This document shows positions 1-12,100 of a stretch of 27,542 nt of DNA, in pieces. The stretch's first letter is position 1, and each line of letters begins with the position of its first letter. This DNA comes from Pelargonium tetragonum (Eukaryota > Streptophyta > Magnoliopsida > Geraniales > Geraniaceae). Below the pieces are notes generated by a model. That model did not search any database. It was given only the letters and a program-made list of their open reading frames with translations, and was not told where the DNA came from. Location of the stretch: assembly GCA_036897445.1 (NCBI GenBank), contig JAYMTL010000186.1:1-27542 (forward strand), read 5' to 3'. A program made the position numbers and the translations under genes.

Positions 1-1715
1 AGAAATTGCTATAGGCGCCTTTGTGATTGGGTATATAAATCTTACGGAAAAGATCTTTCGCTGCATAGAGTAGAATTCTTTTATGTTTTTCTTTAATCCC
101 CAGCATCAACTTCCAGAGTAGGTACTCTGCTTTCTATGCCTTTTGTTTAATAATAGTCATTTTTTGAATTCAAAAGAGATTTATATTATATTGTAAGGGA
201 ATCCTTTTATAAAAGGTCTATCTCAAGAGAGACTTGCGGGACTAAAAACCCTTAGATTCCTTAGAACCCCGGTATCTTTTGAATACCTTGTACTTTTAAA
301 CAAGAAAAAGCGGAGGACTCCCCCATTTTAAGGGTTACTTATAATGTAAATTTCCTTTTGTTTTCAAAGGGTCTACAACGAGTACGCTAATTTCGTATTT
401 ACCCTTATCAGATTAGAACGCGGTACCTACTGATTAGAGCTTCATAGCACAACTATAATTTGGCGGAAAAACCCACTAAAAGCGCTCTTTGAACGTCTTG
501 TACTTCTTTTTTTTGATATCTTGACTCCAGAATAATCTAGGATCTCTTTTTTATATTACCTTTTCACTTTACTTCGGGGTCATTAGAATAAGAAAAGGTC
601 TTAGGATTCTCCTTTTTTCGTACCTGAACCTAACACCTCTAAAAGAACTAGACTTATCCCAACTAGAGCTGCTTTTTTGGAGCTACACCCGCTTTCCTAT
701 AAAAGTCTTTAGCAGTTATAATTCTAGAACAACCGGCCTCTCAATGCCGAACGAGGATTCAAAGCTCCTTTAGCTTATTTAGTATCTTTCTAAAAGCGAA
801 ACCAAAAAACTCTACTGGGGGATTTAATATAAAAACGCAAGTAAGACAAGTAGAATAGAACTGAGCAACAAAAAAAGAAGATCATCTAGGACATTACTCT
901 AATAAAAAGACCTAAGAGAAGAGAGAGTCAGTAAGGTTGACTTTTACAAACAAATAGGGAAGTTCCTTCTTTTAGTTAGGGCGCTTAAACGGTTTAGGTC
1001 TTTAGGAAGTTCTAATATACGGGTTAGGGGCTTCTCTTAGATTAGATATTACACAAGAGTAAAGGTTTCGGGTATAAATGAAATTCTAGTTTCAAGAAAG
1101 TCCGTTTCTCTTACTAGGATGGGGCTCCTTCCTTCTTCTATTGCTACTAAAAAGACAGAAAACAAAGAATAAGAATAAGGTCTTGGTGTGGTTGTTAGAG
1201 CGTACCCCTTAAACTATATTGAAACTACTTTTAACAAGAACCTCCCTAAAAAGGATTTACTACTAATCTTTCTAGGACTAAATCCTAAGAGCAAAGGGCA
1301 TGAGGAGGATTAATACTTAAACTAAAGGATCCCTTTTATAGAACTATAACTATAAGTAATACAACATTCTTTTTTTAAGGGAGTTGCTTTCTTGATGTCA
1401 TGTTTTTAGTATCCGGATGGAGCTAAAAAGAATTCTGAAGCATATTAAATAAGGACTCCTTTATACTGAGTGAGTAGTAAACTCTTGATAGCATTCTAGC
1501 TAGTACGTTTAGCATTATTCATTCTCGAATTCATCTAGATTCCTAGTTCTTTAGGATTTGAAATTATACTGAAATGAAAGCTGGGTACTCTCTGTTCCTG
1601 AAGTTGAAGCAGCTCTAAAGTAAGGAGTTTGTTTAGTCTTAGTCAGTTAGCTTTATAAAAGAGAAAAAGTAACAAAAAGAGAGGGTCAGGCACAGCCTGA
1701 CCTAAAGCTCACTCA
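1..1715. other. RIP-like mutated AT-rich block, no gene
   Basis: I see no gene, RNA or classifiable element here. Stops are frequent in every frame and no open stretch reaches 60 codons. Sampled lines between 241 and 480 give (CpA+TpG)/(ApC+GpT) of about 15/27, and TpA clearly exceeds ApT, as expected after heavy CA-to-TA conversion on both strands. The block was probably once repeat DNA that RIP has erased, but its family cannot be told from the sequence alone. Confidence 0.6.
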
Positions 1716-1719
1716 AGCT

Positions 1720-2145
1720 CATAGGACATATAACATACGAATACATTACAGTAAAGTAGTACATCGTATAGTGTACCTTCCGTTCCTATACTAACTAATA
1801 AAAACCCAAGAGGAGGTATAGTAAGACAGCAAGAACTATAAGTATAAGCTAAAACAAGAAGAATAAGACATTAGGCCTAGGTCTAGCAAGTAGCCTGGTT
1901 AAGACAAAGAAGAAGCAAGAGCTAGTAGGTCTAGCTAAAAGAAGTCAAGGAAGTCTAAGAAAGAAGAAGAGTATGAATAAGAAGAAGCGTCTTACTGTTC
2001 TATACTTGCTCAAACATATACAAGACATTGACCTCCTAAACTCTGAGCGGGAACATTGACACTATCTTATACATCTTAGGAACTAACCTCTTTACTGATA
2101 AATAGTACAGTGAGGGAGTACGCCTTGAAAGAACAACTACTACAT
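1720..2145 (+). repeat. Degenerate repeat family A, copy 1
   Basis: This is the first of three adjacent, same-orientation copies of a repeat that I cannot classify. The start landmark near 1776-1800 (ccttccgttcctatactaac) matches the region around 15832-15895 of copy 5. The middle holds short runs such as ggcctaggtctag and many AAG/AAA codons, giving a Lys/Arg/Ser-rich reading in places. The end, around 2035-2115 (ctcctaaac followed by a GATAAA-type stretch and agtacagtgagggag), lines up with the end of copy 5 (ctcctaaac, then agcacaggagggag). Boundaries are approximate. It is decayed and non-functional. It could be part of a larger transposable element; no catalytic domain is visible. Confidence 0.5.
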
Positions 2146-2620
2146 ACTACTATAAACACTAGCTACAATAGGGAATCTCTAGTTAGCCTCCCTTCCCGAT
2201 ATTGGTATACTGCTTAGGCCTATGTCTCCCGCTGCCTATTAAGCTGCTTCCCTATTAGGCGTAGCTCCTTTTGCTCTTACTAAGTCTCCTTATGTTCCTG
2301 TTACTGCCGCTTCCTCTACTGCTAATAAGCATGAGAGTGCAGGGTCTAGGTCTAGCTCTCAAACAAAGAAGTCAAAGTACAAGGATACAGAATCTGGGTC
2401 TATGAAAGCAGTAGCAGTTGGGTAAGTTAGGTCAAGTAAGTCAAAGTCGGCTAGGTCAGTAGATGTTGGTAGGTGCGTTATCTAGGTACTATCAATGCGA
2501 TAGTAAGCTCCTCCAAAAGTTGACTCGGTAAGGTGTACTGCTTCCTATCTTCCCTATCGATAAACATATAGCACAAAGAAGAGGATTCCCTAGATAGAAT
2601 AAACAAACTAAGAAAACTAC
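2146..2620 (+). repeat. Degenerate repeat family A, copy 2
   Basis: This is the best preserved of the three adjacent copies. It opens near 2171 (gggaatctct), corresponding to the agaatccct/ggaatccct landmark of copies 3 and 5. A Pro/Ser/Ala/Thr-rich reading (2225-2325) follows, then a Lys/Ser/Arg-rich one (2335-2460) containing the peptide GSRSSSQTKKSKYK. The strings ctactgct...aat and aggtctagctc are shared with copy 4. The segment 2519-2537 (gttgactcggtaaggtgta) matches 16151-16169 of copy 5 at 17 of 19 bases. The unit closes with catatagcacaaagaag at 2566-2582. The original protein, if there was one, was small and very basic. The function is unknown and the copy is decayed. Confidence 0.6.
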
Positions 2621-2920
2621 TATCTACTCTATGGTATGTATACTTTGACTCTCATTAACTATCTACAACAAGAATCCCTGTCTTCCATACCTGTCCCATT
2701 GCTGCTTCCCCCAATGGGTTAGCCTCATGTTAGTTCTAGCTATGTCTCCCTCTGCTGCTCCCGAGAAGTCTAATCCTAATAAAGAGAGGAAGTACGGAAT
2801 CCCAGTCTATGGAAGAATCTAACTCAAACAAAGTCAAAGAAACTTAAGTTGGTTGCGCGTATACATGTACTATCCTTACTAAACTCTTACTATACAGCAG
2901 CCTTTTTCAGTTTAGAGCTC
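2621..2920 (+). repeat. Degenerate repeat family A, copy 3 (shorter)
   Basis: This is a third unit directly after copy 2. At 2667-2690 it shares 22 of 24 bases with 15817-15840 in copy 5, and both differences are A/G transitions, as RIP or deamination would leave. A Ser/Pro/Ala-rich reading follows (2735-2780), then a Lys/Ser stretch. The gttggttgcgcgtata segment near 2848-2865 corresponds to gttggtaggtgcgtta in copy 2. The closing landmark seen in copies 2 and 5 is not recognisable, so the copy is truncated or more diverged. The unit cannot be assigned to a known family. Confidence 0.5.
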
Positions 2921-5900
2921 CCAAGCTTCTTTTATATGAATGAGTACAGGATAGGAACCCTAGAACAAAGGAAACCCATAGGAGCAGCTACTTCAAGAAA
3001 TTTCTAAAGCTAAGAAAACCTGTTAGGGATTAGATTGGATAGAATCATGCTCAAGTTTCTACCTTATTATACCTAGAATATCAAATCTTTCTATTTTATG
3101 TACTGATTCCCCCTATGTTGACCCTTTTCTCGTTCGATTTTGACTACGTTTCTTTTGAGTTTACTACTAGAGAATTATAGATTCGCTCCCGGTTGATCAG
3201 AACAAGGCAGCCTTACTAACTAAATTGGAAGGCCTATCAATTCAAAATGAAGCTGTACATGAAAGTAAAGAAATTGACCCGGCTATTTTCCTTTACCCGG
3301 ATTCACCTATAACTTCTAAGAGAGAGTACCGGAACTCTGTACTTTACTCTTCTTAGACCCTTATACAAAAAATCTACTACTACCTTCCTTCTGAGAACTC
3401 CCAGTCTTACTCTTTTTAGTACAAACATAAGAACTCTTATCGGTCAAGAAGCAGACCCCAGAGTCCACGTTATTTGTAAAACAAACTAACCTTAAAAAGA
3501 AAAATGATAGGGAATCCTCTAAAGTTGAATAGCCCAGTCTCTGGAGGCCCCTCGAAAGTCTTTATTAAACCAAAGACTCTTTATGATAACTTTCTTAGCT
3601 ATGCTGTACTATTCTTCTTGCAGCCTTTTTTGTAGCTAGGCTATCCTATTATTAAGTAGTATAAAAAAAATCTTATGGACTTCTTGAGTTCTTAATCCTA
3701 GCTGTCTTTTCTTACTTTAGGAGCTGGAAACAAAGGAACAAAAAACTTTTTAGATAACGTAAAAAACCTAGACTTTAATGCCCGAAGTGGAAACTGATCG
3801 CTTTGTTACTCTTACTCAAAGCAAAAACTTGTTTCTTGAGACCCATCCCTATACCCTGCGTCTCACTCCCCTTATGCGCCGTGGCTTTCCTAGTCTTGTT
3901 CTTTACTGTAAAATTTTACAGGTATATCGTATATCGAAACTCCCTAGGAGTATCCTAGCAGCGAGGCCTTTCCTTAGAGCCTGGGGATTCCTTTTCTTAC
4001 GAGCTTGCCCCTTCTTTCTTATGGGTACCTCCTTTTTAGAGGCTCTACTGTAGCTGTATCCTATGAGGCTTAAGATGTATACCTCGGCTGTAGCCTAATT
4101 CCTTGTATTCCCTAGCTTATTAACTAGGTCTTTTCTCTCACTTTTTCTATTGACTTATGAGATCAAATAAATAAAAACAGAATGACCTTTTCAATTCAAA
4201 ATCGGGATATAGAACTTTAGAAAAAGCTCGACTTATACACTGTAATTGTCGCTTGTAAAATCTTCCAAAAAGGATTCTAGGAAAGCTTTACCGGAAGACC
4301 TGTAGAGAGATAACAAGAATTTTTGCTAGGTAACTTAAATAGTGTATTAAAGATGTTTTAACTACTTGCAATATTGCGAGGTTTTCCCTTTTAGAGGAGA
4401 CTTCTAAGATAAAGGAAGAAGCTCTATTCTATATCGTGCTATAAGATGTACTAGTTCAGGAGTTTCAATAAAAAAGAGCTAGATCTTTCTTTATTAGAGT
4501 TTCTTTTTGATCATTTAACACGCTAAGATATCGGTTGTTTTTCCCAGAAGCTCCAGTTAGAGAGTCTCAAGCTTTCTACACGAAATTCTAGAGATAGAAA
4601 ATCCTTTTTATTTAATCAGAATTCGTGGGCAAAGGCATGAGATATAGTACTAATAGTAAAAACTTAAGACCTTAAATTTTGAATATGCTTAGTATCCTTC
4701 ATTTTACGTAAAGTTCTTGTTTCTGCCTGCTCTTACACCTGGGGTGTAGAACTAATAAAAGAGACCCTTGAACTAAAGCTCTAAGGTAAAACCGGATTTT
4801 TTATACTTTTAGTAGCTTAAATAGGATGATTTTATCCCTTTCTAGTGTACCAAGACCTTGGGTAAACAATTGATTTTGAGTCAAATATCAAAGCAATCCT
4901 ATTTTTTGAAATCCCAAAATGATCAAGTAAGAGAGTCCTATATTCTATTCTTCTATTGTATCTATCATAAACTCAAATACTAATAAAAATTCTCAAGAAT
5001 TCCCAGAATGCCGGCGTAAACATAAACATTAGAAGGAATCCTATCCTCTAGCCATTACAGATCTATCTATATCGGAAGGAGTCATCAGGACGTTCCTTGC
5101 AAAACCAAACAAAGAATACAAAAGAACTCCTACAAATTCCAAAGAAAATATCATTCTCTGTTATGCCTTCTATCCTTGGGGATGGGGATAAAGCCTTTCT
5201 AGCATCAAGATAAAATTACCTTCCAAAAGAAATAGAAGACTTTTTCTGTCTTTAAAGTGCTACACCACCCTGTTAGACTATAAAGAAATTAGATATTCCT
5301 ACAAGAGCTACTTTGAAGTGAAGCAATTCCCATTCATTAATAAGAAATTCCTGGAGAAATAGAAAGAAAGAGATAAGAAATCCTATTAGAACAAAGACAC
5401 GAAATGAGTTGGTTACGACTCTACTCTCAAAGCTAATTAATAGGTCCTGATAACATTCCTAGTTAGCATCAAGAAAGAGCTTACAAGCTACAAAGATAAT
5501 TGATAATTAAGATTTAGAAAGACTAAGGGAATCTCTAGCATCGGAATCAAGCTCTGAATATCCTTCAAGTAAAACCTCTTAAACCGACGACTCCTACTCA
5601 GCCGCACTCTGCAGTATACTCTAAAGACCGAAAGCGGACCCCTATTATTAGGATTAGGACTTCATTGACTGAGTCCCGGTAGCTAAAGAAAGACCTAGCG
5701 GAGAGATTGAAAGAAAAAGAGAGGCTTGTATGACCTAAGCGACTTGAGCTTTGGTAGTTAGTTATTGTATTCTAGTAAGGCACTTTTAGTAAAGGAGAAA
5801 ATTCCTAATTGCCTTTAGTGCTTATCGATAAAGAGGATTGAAATCCTAGTAGTAGAGAAGACATTTATGTACCTAACCGCAGTCTAACGGAGGGAAGGAA

Positions 5901-8900
5901 TTTCAGTATAATAATTCTTACACTACAACAAATTTCACTTTCTTTATTTAGTTATTTGTAGTCCTTATAGCTCATAATTTCTTAAACCTTTATAAGGCAC
6001 TAAGAACCCAGCTAGCTTGGAACAAGTAAAAGAGCCCCTTTAATTACATTACCTCTTTTTAAATAATTGTAACTTACCTCGTTAACTGGAAAATAAGAAT
6101 ACTACCTACACCTGCAGCTTTGTTTATTATAGTAGGTTTCTTACGACTAAAATCTAAGAAATTGAATGTCAGGGCAAAAATGTAAGATCTAAAATTGGAC
6201 ATACTATAAGGAAAAGTTCTTTTTTCATATAAAACTCTAGCAGCCTCAGAAGGAGCCTTGTAATAAAAGTCAAAAGGTCTCTAATTAGAAAATAATAAGA
6301 AAGATTACGCGAGATTTTCGATTTCTTAGTTTTTACCGGGAATCCTTATCAGAGGAAGTTGACCCCCAGAGAGACGGACCTAAACCGGGTTACTTATCCG
6401 TTTCTTAACTTTAGTAAATTCATTTTTATCTTTTTTGACAGATCTCAGGCTTCTTCCAAAGCGTACTCTGCTTATAGGACACTTGGACTAAAAAGTTTAG
6501 CTTACTTTCTGACTGCGGCATCTTACTTTGTTATTGCCTAAGACTCGCCGGATTTTTGTAGTTATAGAGCTCTTTATTTATGAGAAAGAGTTTATTAAGA
6601 ACTTAACTGGGTCTAGAGAGTAAATACTTTTAGAAACGGATTCTCATGGGGATGCCATAAATCTTAATAGGATTTCGAGACCTAGCTAGCACAGGGCGCT
6701 TGGTATTATAAAAGAGTGAAAGTCAATTCTATTCCTTTTGAATTCCCAGGGTATACTTACATTTTCATGAGTAATAAGTTAAAAATAGGGTCCTGGATAT
6801 CTTCCCTTTCTTCTCAAAGAATTACTTAAATTGGTCTTCCTTTTAGCTAGTAAGCTTTAATTGGGGCCTCCTTTTTAATTTCAGCGAGCCTTTGAACCTT
6901 CTTATTTATCTGAAAAATTATGTACTTACTACAATAAGGTGCTTTCTTTTATTTTATAGGTTGGAGTGAGCGCGTGTCCTGGCCCGTTTATAAGTATATC
7001 TTTCGTTTTCCGCGGGCTATACTACTGGGATAAGCTGAAATGAAGTAGCATACATAAGGTAAAAGAGTTCTAATCCCATAGCTACAAATAGGATTTCCTT
7101 GTCCTAAAAATTTTAGTGCTAACACAAAAAAAGGGGACTTACCAAAAGGGTCTAAATGAATGAAATAGATCCTAATCTTTCTTAACAATCAGAATAAATT
7201 GGGTTGCTTTGTCCCTAATTTATCTTTCTGACTTAACCAGACGCAGCATTTTTTCTTTGACAAGAAAGGAAAACCCCATTTTAGAGGAGAGGCTTTAGAT
7301 ATAGAAACAGGGACTGAAACACGCTACTCAGATTGAATTTACAAATTTTCCCGCTTATTCTAGATCACAGCATAAGAATTGACTCACTTTTTTTAGCATT
7401 GGAATGAAATTTTACAAGGATATCTAACAAGTTTTCTTATCAAATTGTCAGACTGTGACCCCTTAATAAGAAACCCTTAGAGTTTGACTCCCCTCAAGGA
7501 AGATTTCTGAGTCCGTTCAAAAAGTTTTGGTACGCTAGGGGTTCATACAACTGGTACTATACTTACCAAAAAGAGAGTAATCTGGAATTTATTTAAGAAT
7601 TGCATTCTACGGCCACGTTTCGTGATCAAAAAGGTGTACTAAAACCTTCCGAATTTTTTTCACTCTTTATTTTCTATCTATTTTACCCGATTCTTTTGTA
7701 AATAGGGCATGAAATATCTTATTCCGGGATATCCCTATTAAAGGGAAAACTTATCTTTCTCCTTTGTTGAATACTCATAAAGGGTCTCCCCCTTATTAAA
7801 CTAAACAAGATTTCATTCTTTTCCGCGGTCCACTTTAAATGTCATTTTTAGATCCCTGTTTTCACCCTGTTAAGTCTTTTTTATTGGTGAGACTTAGTAG
7901 GTTTCTTTCTCATTTTAGTAGAGGAGCTTAATGAACAGAGTTTCTTCTAAGTGAACCCCGTGGGCTGGGTTTAGCTACTGAGAGGACCCTGGATCAGTCA
8001 GGGGGCCTTATTATATTTCGAATTTCTCGGACTTTCCTAAACTTACGTTAACTCTAGTTTTTCTTAAATATTGTAGAGAAACAAATTACCAAAGATGCAA
8101 AGAACTCCGCCATCTTCCTACGGAGTTTCCTTTTAAAAACTTGGAAACCCTAACCCGCGTTGATTTAGGCTCGAAAGTTCCCGAAAAAAGGGATTATACT
8201 GGAGATTAGATATAAAGGGGGATATAATACCCAAGCATTGCAACAAAGTAAAGGGGATACCGGCACTAGAGGTAACCCCTTCCCACCGGGGCTTAAGTAA
8301 GATGTACCTTAGCTAAGGCTTTCCTTTACAATTCAAAACCTTTGATTGGATAAGATAAAAGGCTGTACTATATAAAGAAGTGTCACTTCCTCAAAAAGGG
8401 GACTTTTTAATACTAAGCATTTTTAGTTGAGGAGTTTTCTTCTCCTTAAGTCTTGTTCTTTAACTTGTGAGATAAAAGAAAAAGGTTTCTCTTAACATTC
8501 AAAAGAGTAAGAGGCTTCTAAGGCTCTCAAGCAGCTATTTCCATTTCTTATTTATATAGAGTGGATTTCCCTATACTTATAACTAACCTAAGCTAAACCA
8601 GCAGCATACTGAGAATTCCTTTTGGCAAGCTCCTTAAAAAGATTCTAAAAATTTCTATTTGAATCCAGGGAAAACCCTGCAATTTAATATAAAAGTCAAT
8701 TTTCATTTACCTACAGATCGGGCACCTATTATTATTTAGTTTTAAAGACCAAAAAATCACTTTAAGGGACTCCAGGGAGCGCTTGAATCGAAAACAAGGA
8801 ATCTCTAACCTAGCCTCTCCAGAAAGAAGCTTTCCTTCAATTTGTTTTTATAATTAACATAGACTTGTAAAAGGTAAAAATCTCACACAAAGTAAATCGT

Positions 8901-8940
8901 TTAGAGAAAGAATTATGAATCAAATGGAGCGCTATAGCAT
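2921..8940. other. RIP-like mutated AT-rich block, no gene
   Basis: Six kilobases without a supportable gene. Sampled lines (4021, 5401, 7561) give (CpA+TpG)/(ApC+GpT) near 0.7-0.85. The longest open frames are 3778-4053 (91 codons, plus), 6359-6541 (60 codons, plus) and 6988-7188 (66 codons, minus). None has a recognisable motif or neighbour support, and chance open frames are expected in a sequence this long. The words ggaatcc/ggattcc recur (3511, 3985, 5035, 6339). I see no inverted termini, terminal repeats or RNA genes. Confidence 0.55.
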
Positions 8941-8943
8941 AAT

Positions 8944-9140
8944 CTTTAAGTAGTTAAGAGCTTTAGTATTTGTTATATCCTTGGGGTTTGCGGTCGTAGG
9001 TTCAAGTCCTGCTAATCAGCATATCCGCAGCCAAGGCCTCAGTTTTCGCCAGTCTATTCTGTGTCTTGTAGTTTGTGGTTTAGCTCGAAAAAGGTCCTGT
9101 TCAAATGTAGCAAGTAAGTTTCCTTATATATATCTTTTAG
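8944..9140 (+). repeat. tRNA-like / SINE-like segment with Pol III boxes
   Basis: The B-box at 8999-9009 (ggttcaagtcc) fits the eukaryotic consensus GGTTCRANNCC exactly. An A-box-like string lies 37 bases upstream at 8951-8961 (tagttaagagc), matching about 10 of 11 positions. The T-arm is well formed: gtagg (8996-9000), loop ttcaagt, cctgc (9008-9012), five pairs including one T-G wobble. The wobble would be a Watson-Crick pair if that T was once a C followed by A, which is the RIP target. I could not build a convincing acceptor or anticodon stem, so it is not a complete tRNA. A decayed tRNA or a SINE with a tRNA-derived head fits better. The next 60 bases are rich in CA, unlike the surroundings. 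A T-run near 9135 could be an old terminator. Confidence 0.3.
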
Positions 9141-12100
9141 TCTAGCAAAAATGAATAGAAGCTGGAGTTCTAGTTTTCGATATAGGATACCTTTACCGAA
9201 CTAGGGGGCTTTCTCTCTGCTAAAATCTTACCCTTGGGCAAGACAAGATTCATTAAAGTTTGTTGAAAAGCTTAAGGTAAAGGTACTCGAGACTGAGCCG
9301 GTTTGATTGATTCTATAGGGTACCCCTTAAGCTTTTGGGGGAATTCCGGATTGCTGCTGTTTGACTTTGTAAGAAGGCTTTTATAGCAAACCCGCTACTG
9401 TTAGAATGTTTACCTCACTAGATCTATATAATATTAATATAAAACTAAACGGAGAATTTCTTTTTTTATTTTACTAAAGCTCCTTGGTCCTAGAACATTG
9501 TTTTTGCAAGTATTTGATTCATTTCAGGGTGGTAGATTATCTACCTAGCGCCCTTGACTTGTCTCTTTTATACAAATAGAAAGGGTTTATCGTTAACAAA
9601 GAAATCTCTCTTGTTTTTAGATCTATCTGGGGTATAACAAACGGAGTAACTAGTAGCTCGTCTTAAGCTTATATAATCCACCTGGGGCAATTTGACTCTT
9701 AAATACAATGCTATCCTTTTTTGAAATTGTAATAGAATCCTCTTTCTTCAACCGGACTACACCATTACCCCTTTTTCTTTTTGTATTAATATGCCGCATA
9801 TTTAAGGTTATAGTTTAATCTTTAAGAGGTTTGAGAAACGTGTTATCTTCAATTAGTTTGAATCTATTTATAAAAAGATCTTTCTTATGAATCGGGATTA
9901 CTCCTAGGGCAAAAACATTAGACTAGCAACGCAGTCAGTCGAATCTCCTATTTATATTATAAGCTACCCCTTTTTTGTTATGAGTATGAGATTCTTGTAT
10001 TTGAATTTTACGGGGTATAGGCAGCGGAGAAGATAATTTTATAGGAGACTGACCTTTCTTGCAGGGACGTTTGAACCTAAAGCTATAGTTCAAAGCTAAA
10101 TCTTTTATAAATAAGGACCGGTAAGCCTTGGTTGTTTTGTTAGTTTTTAACTTTTTTATATTTATATAGTAGAATCCAGGACACCCATACTTTTGGGTTT
10201 CCTTATAGAAAATCTAGTAATGAATCAAAGAAAGAACTTAGGTACTTCAGGTACGCAAGAATTCAAGTCGCGTTTCGGAGACCCTTCTAACTAAGAATTT
10301 TTTATCAAAATAGAAAGAAGCCCTATATAACAAGCAAGAAAGCTACAAAAGTCAGTAAGAATTGGTGTCTAAAGAAAACACTTTATAAACCCTACTAAGT
10401 TTTTGCCCTCCTGTGCCAATAAACGCAAAGGATATTTCCTACGTAAAAAGGGTTATGCCCCTATGATTGTTCAAATTCTATAGAACCCCTCTCAAATGAG
10501 CCCTTATTCTTAGTTTTATGTAGTCCCATGGAATTGGTTAGCTCCGCCTTTTTGGAAAGGTGTAACAGTATTATTTCATAGTTTTTGCACAGGTTTGAGC
10601 TTTAGGACCCAATACAAAAGAGCCTTTCTGTATCTTTGTGAAGAATTCTCGGTCAGCCTCGGGGGATCTTCCAATCTTTTTTTTTAACCAGGTCTTTAAT
10701 GAAATAGGTTTAAACTAAGCGGTGTATTCTTAAAAATTAGGTATGGCCCATAGATAGTTTGAAATAAATATTGAGAAATTTCCTTTTTGTAGCTCCAGAA
10801 AAACTATAACAATTACCAATCCTACAAAATTTGAGAGACAGGGGTAACAGACTTCTCATATGACCATATCTTTCTTATAGAATGGAAAACTCTAACTATC
10901 TAAATAGGATAACCTTTTTAATTAAAGTATTCACAAACTAGAATTTCAGACCCTTGACTTGGAGCTTATGCTGCCTGGGTTGATTAAAAAAGTCTAACTT
11001 TATTTGTTTATTAGACCAAAGTCGGTGAGGTATATTCCCAATTAAGAAGAGTTAAAAAAAGCCCCTCAAGCCCAAAGGAATCGCTTTAAAATGCGAATGC
11101 TATAGTATATCCTGTTCCCTTTTTAATGTACAGGAATAAATTACATATTATTAAAGTAAAGCCTTCCCGTCCATCCTAGAAAAGAATCAGAATCCTTTTT
11201 AAGTATAGAAGTAAAATGACTCAGCAGTACGATATAAGGCACAAAAGATACATGTGTACTCACCCCCCCCTTAGGATCCTCCTAGCAAAAAGCATAATTA
11301 AGGAGTTTTTAGTTAGAATTAAGTAATAAAAAACTGTAATTAGCAAACTATATCCTTATTCCAACAAGATTTTTTATTTAAGCGTTCTTTTGATTTTGAA
11401 CTTTAAATGAAAACATAGGCAAGATAGTCTACAATACAAAGGATTTCCTAGCTAGCTCTTACGCAGAAAAGTCAACTTTGCTTTAATAAAATAATAAATT
11501 GAAGAAAAAAGAACAAAATTCCAAATTCACTCATGATCATTAACAGAAGAGGAAGCATAACAACATAACAAGGACTCGGATATAGACTTTTTTTATTAAT
11601 TGCTAGCAAGAGCATAGACCTATCCAGTATAGCTACTAAAAGGCTTAAACAAGAGGGACTTGGAGCTGTGTAGAGGTAGAGGTAGATAAAAAAGTCCCAG
11701 GATAAAATAAAGAATATACCTCGATATGAGAGTATCCACCCGAGACTCACTATAAAAACCCAAACCTATGTGTATCTCATTTCGCTTTTCTACACATAAA
11801 TCTAGAAAACTTATTTAGAATTTCCAAACTATGCTATATAGAAATTTTAGTTAATATTAATAAGGTCTTATTATACCCTATATAATATGCCTTGAGGAAA
11901 AGACTAGAATTCCCTACAAGTCTAGTAAAGTAAAATCAAACTCATATTTATATAAAAGAAGTACCTTAGGTTTTTGTAAAAACTTTATACATTCATTAAG
12001 TGTTTTATTACTTCTGGTTTAGACCTGCAAGGGTTTTATTAAAAAAGACTCAACAAGATTTGCAGCATTCTGTAATTAAGCTTCTATAGCAGCCTTATTC

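Noticed and set aside
3778-4053. 91-codon plus-strand open frame beginning with ATG
   Set aside because: No recognisable motif and no neighbour or signal to support it. The C-terminal part is an irregular Leu/Phe-rich run, and one frame of this length is expected by chance in 27 kb.
11472-11750. 92-codon minus-strand open frame, very hydrophobic, like a membrane protein
   Set aside because: AT-rich chance frames encode Ile, Leu, Phe and Tyr by composition. No charged topology pattern, conserved motif or flanking gene was seen.
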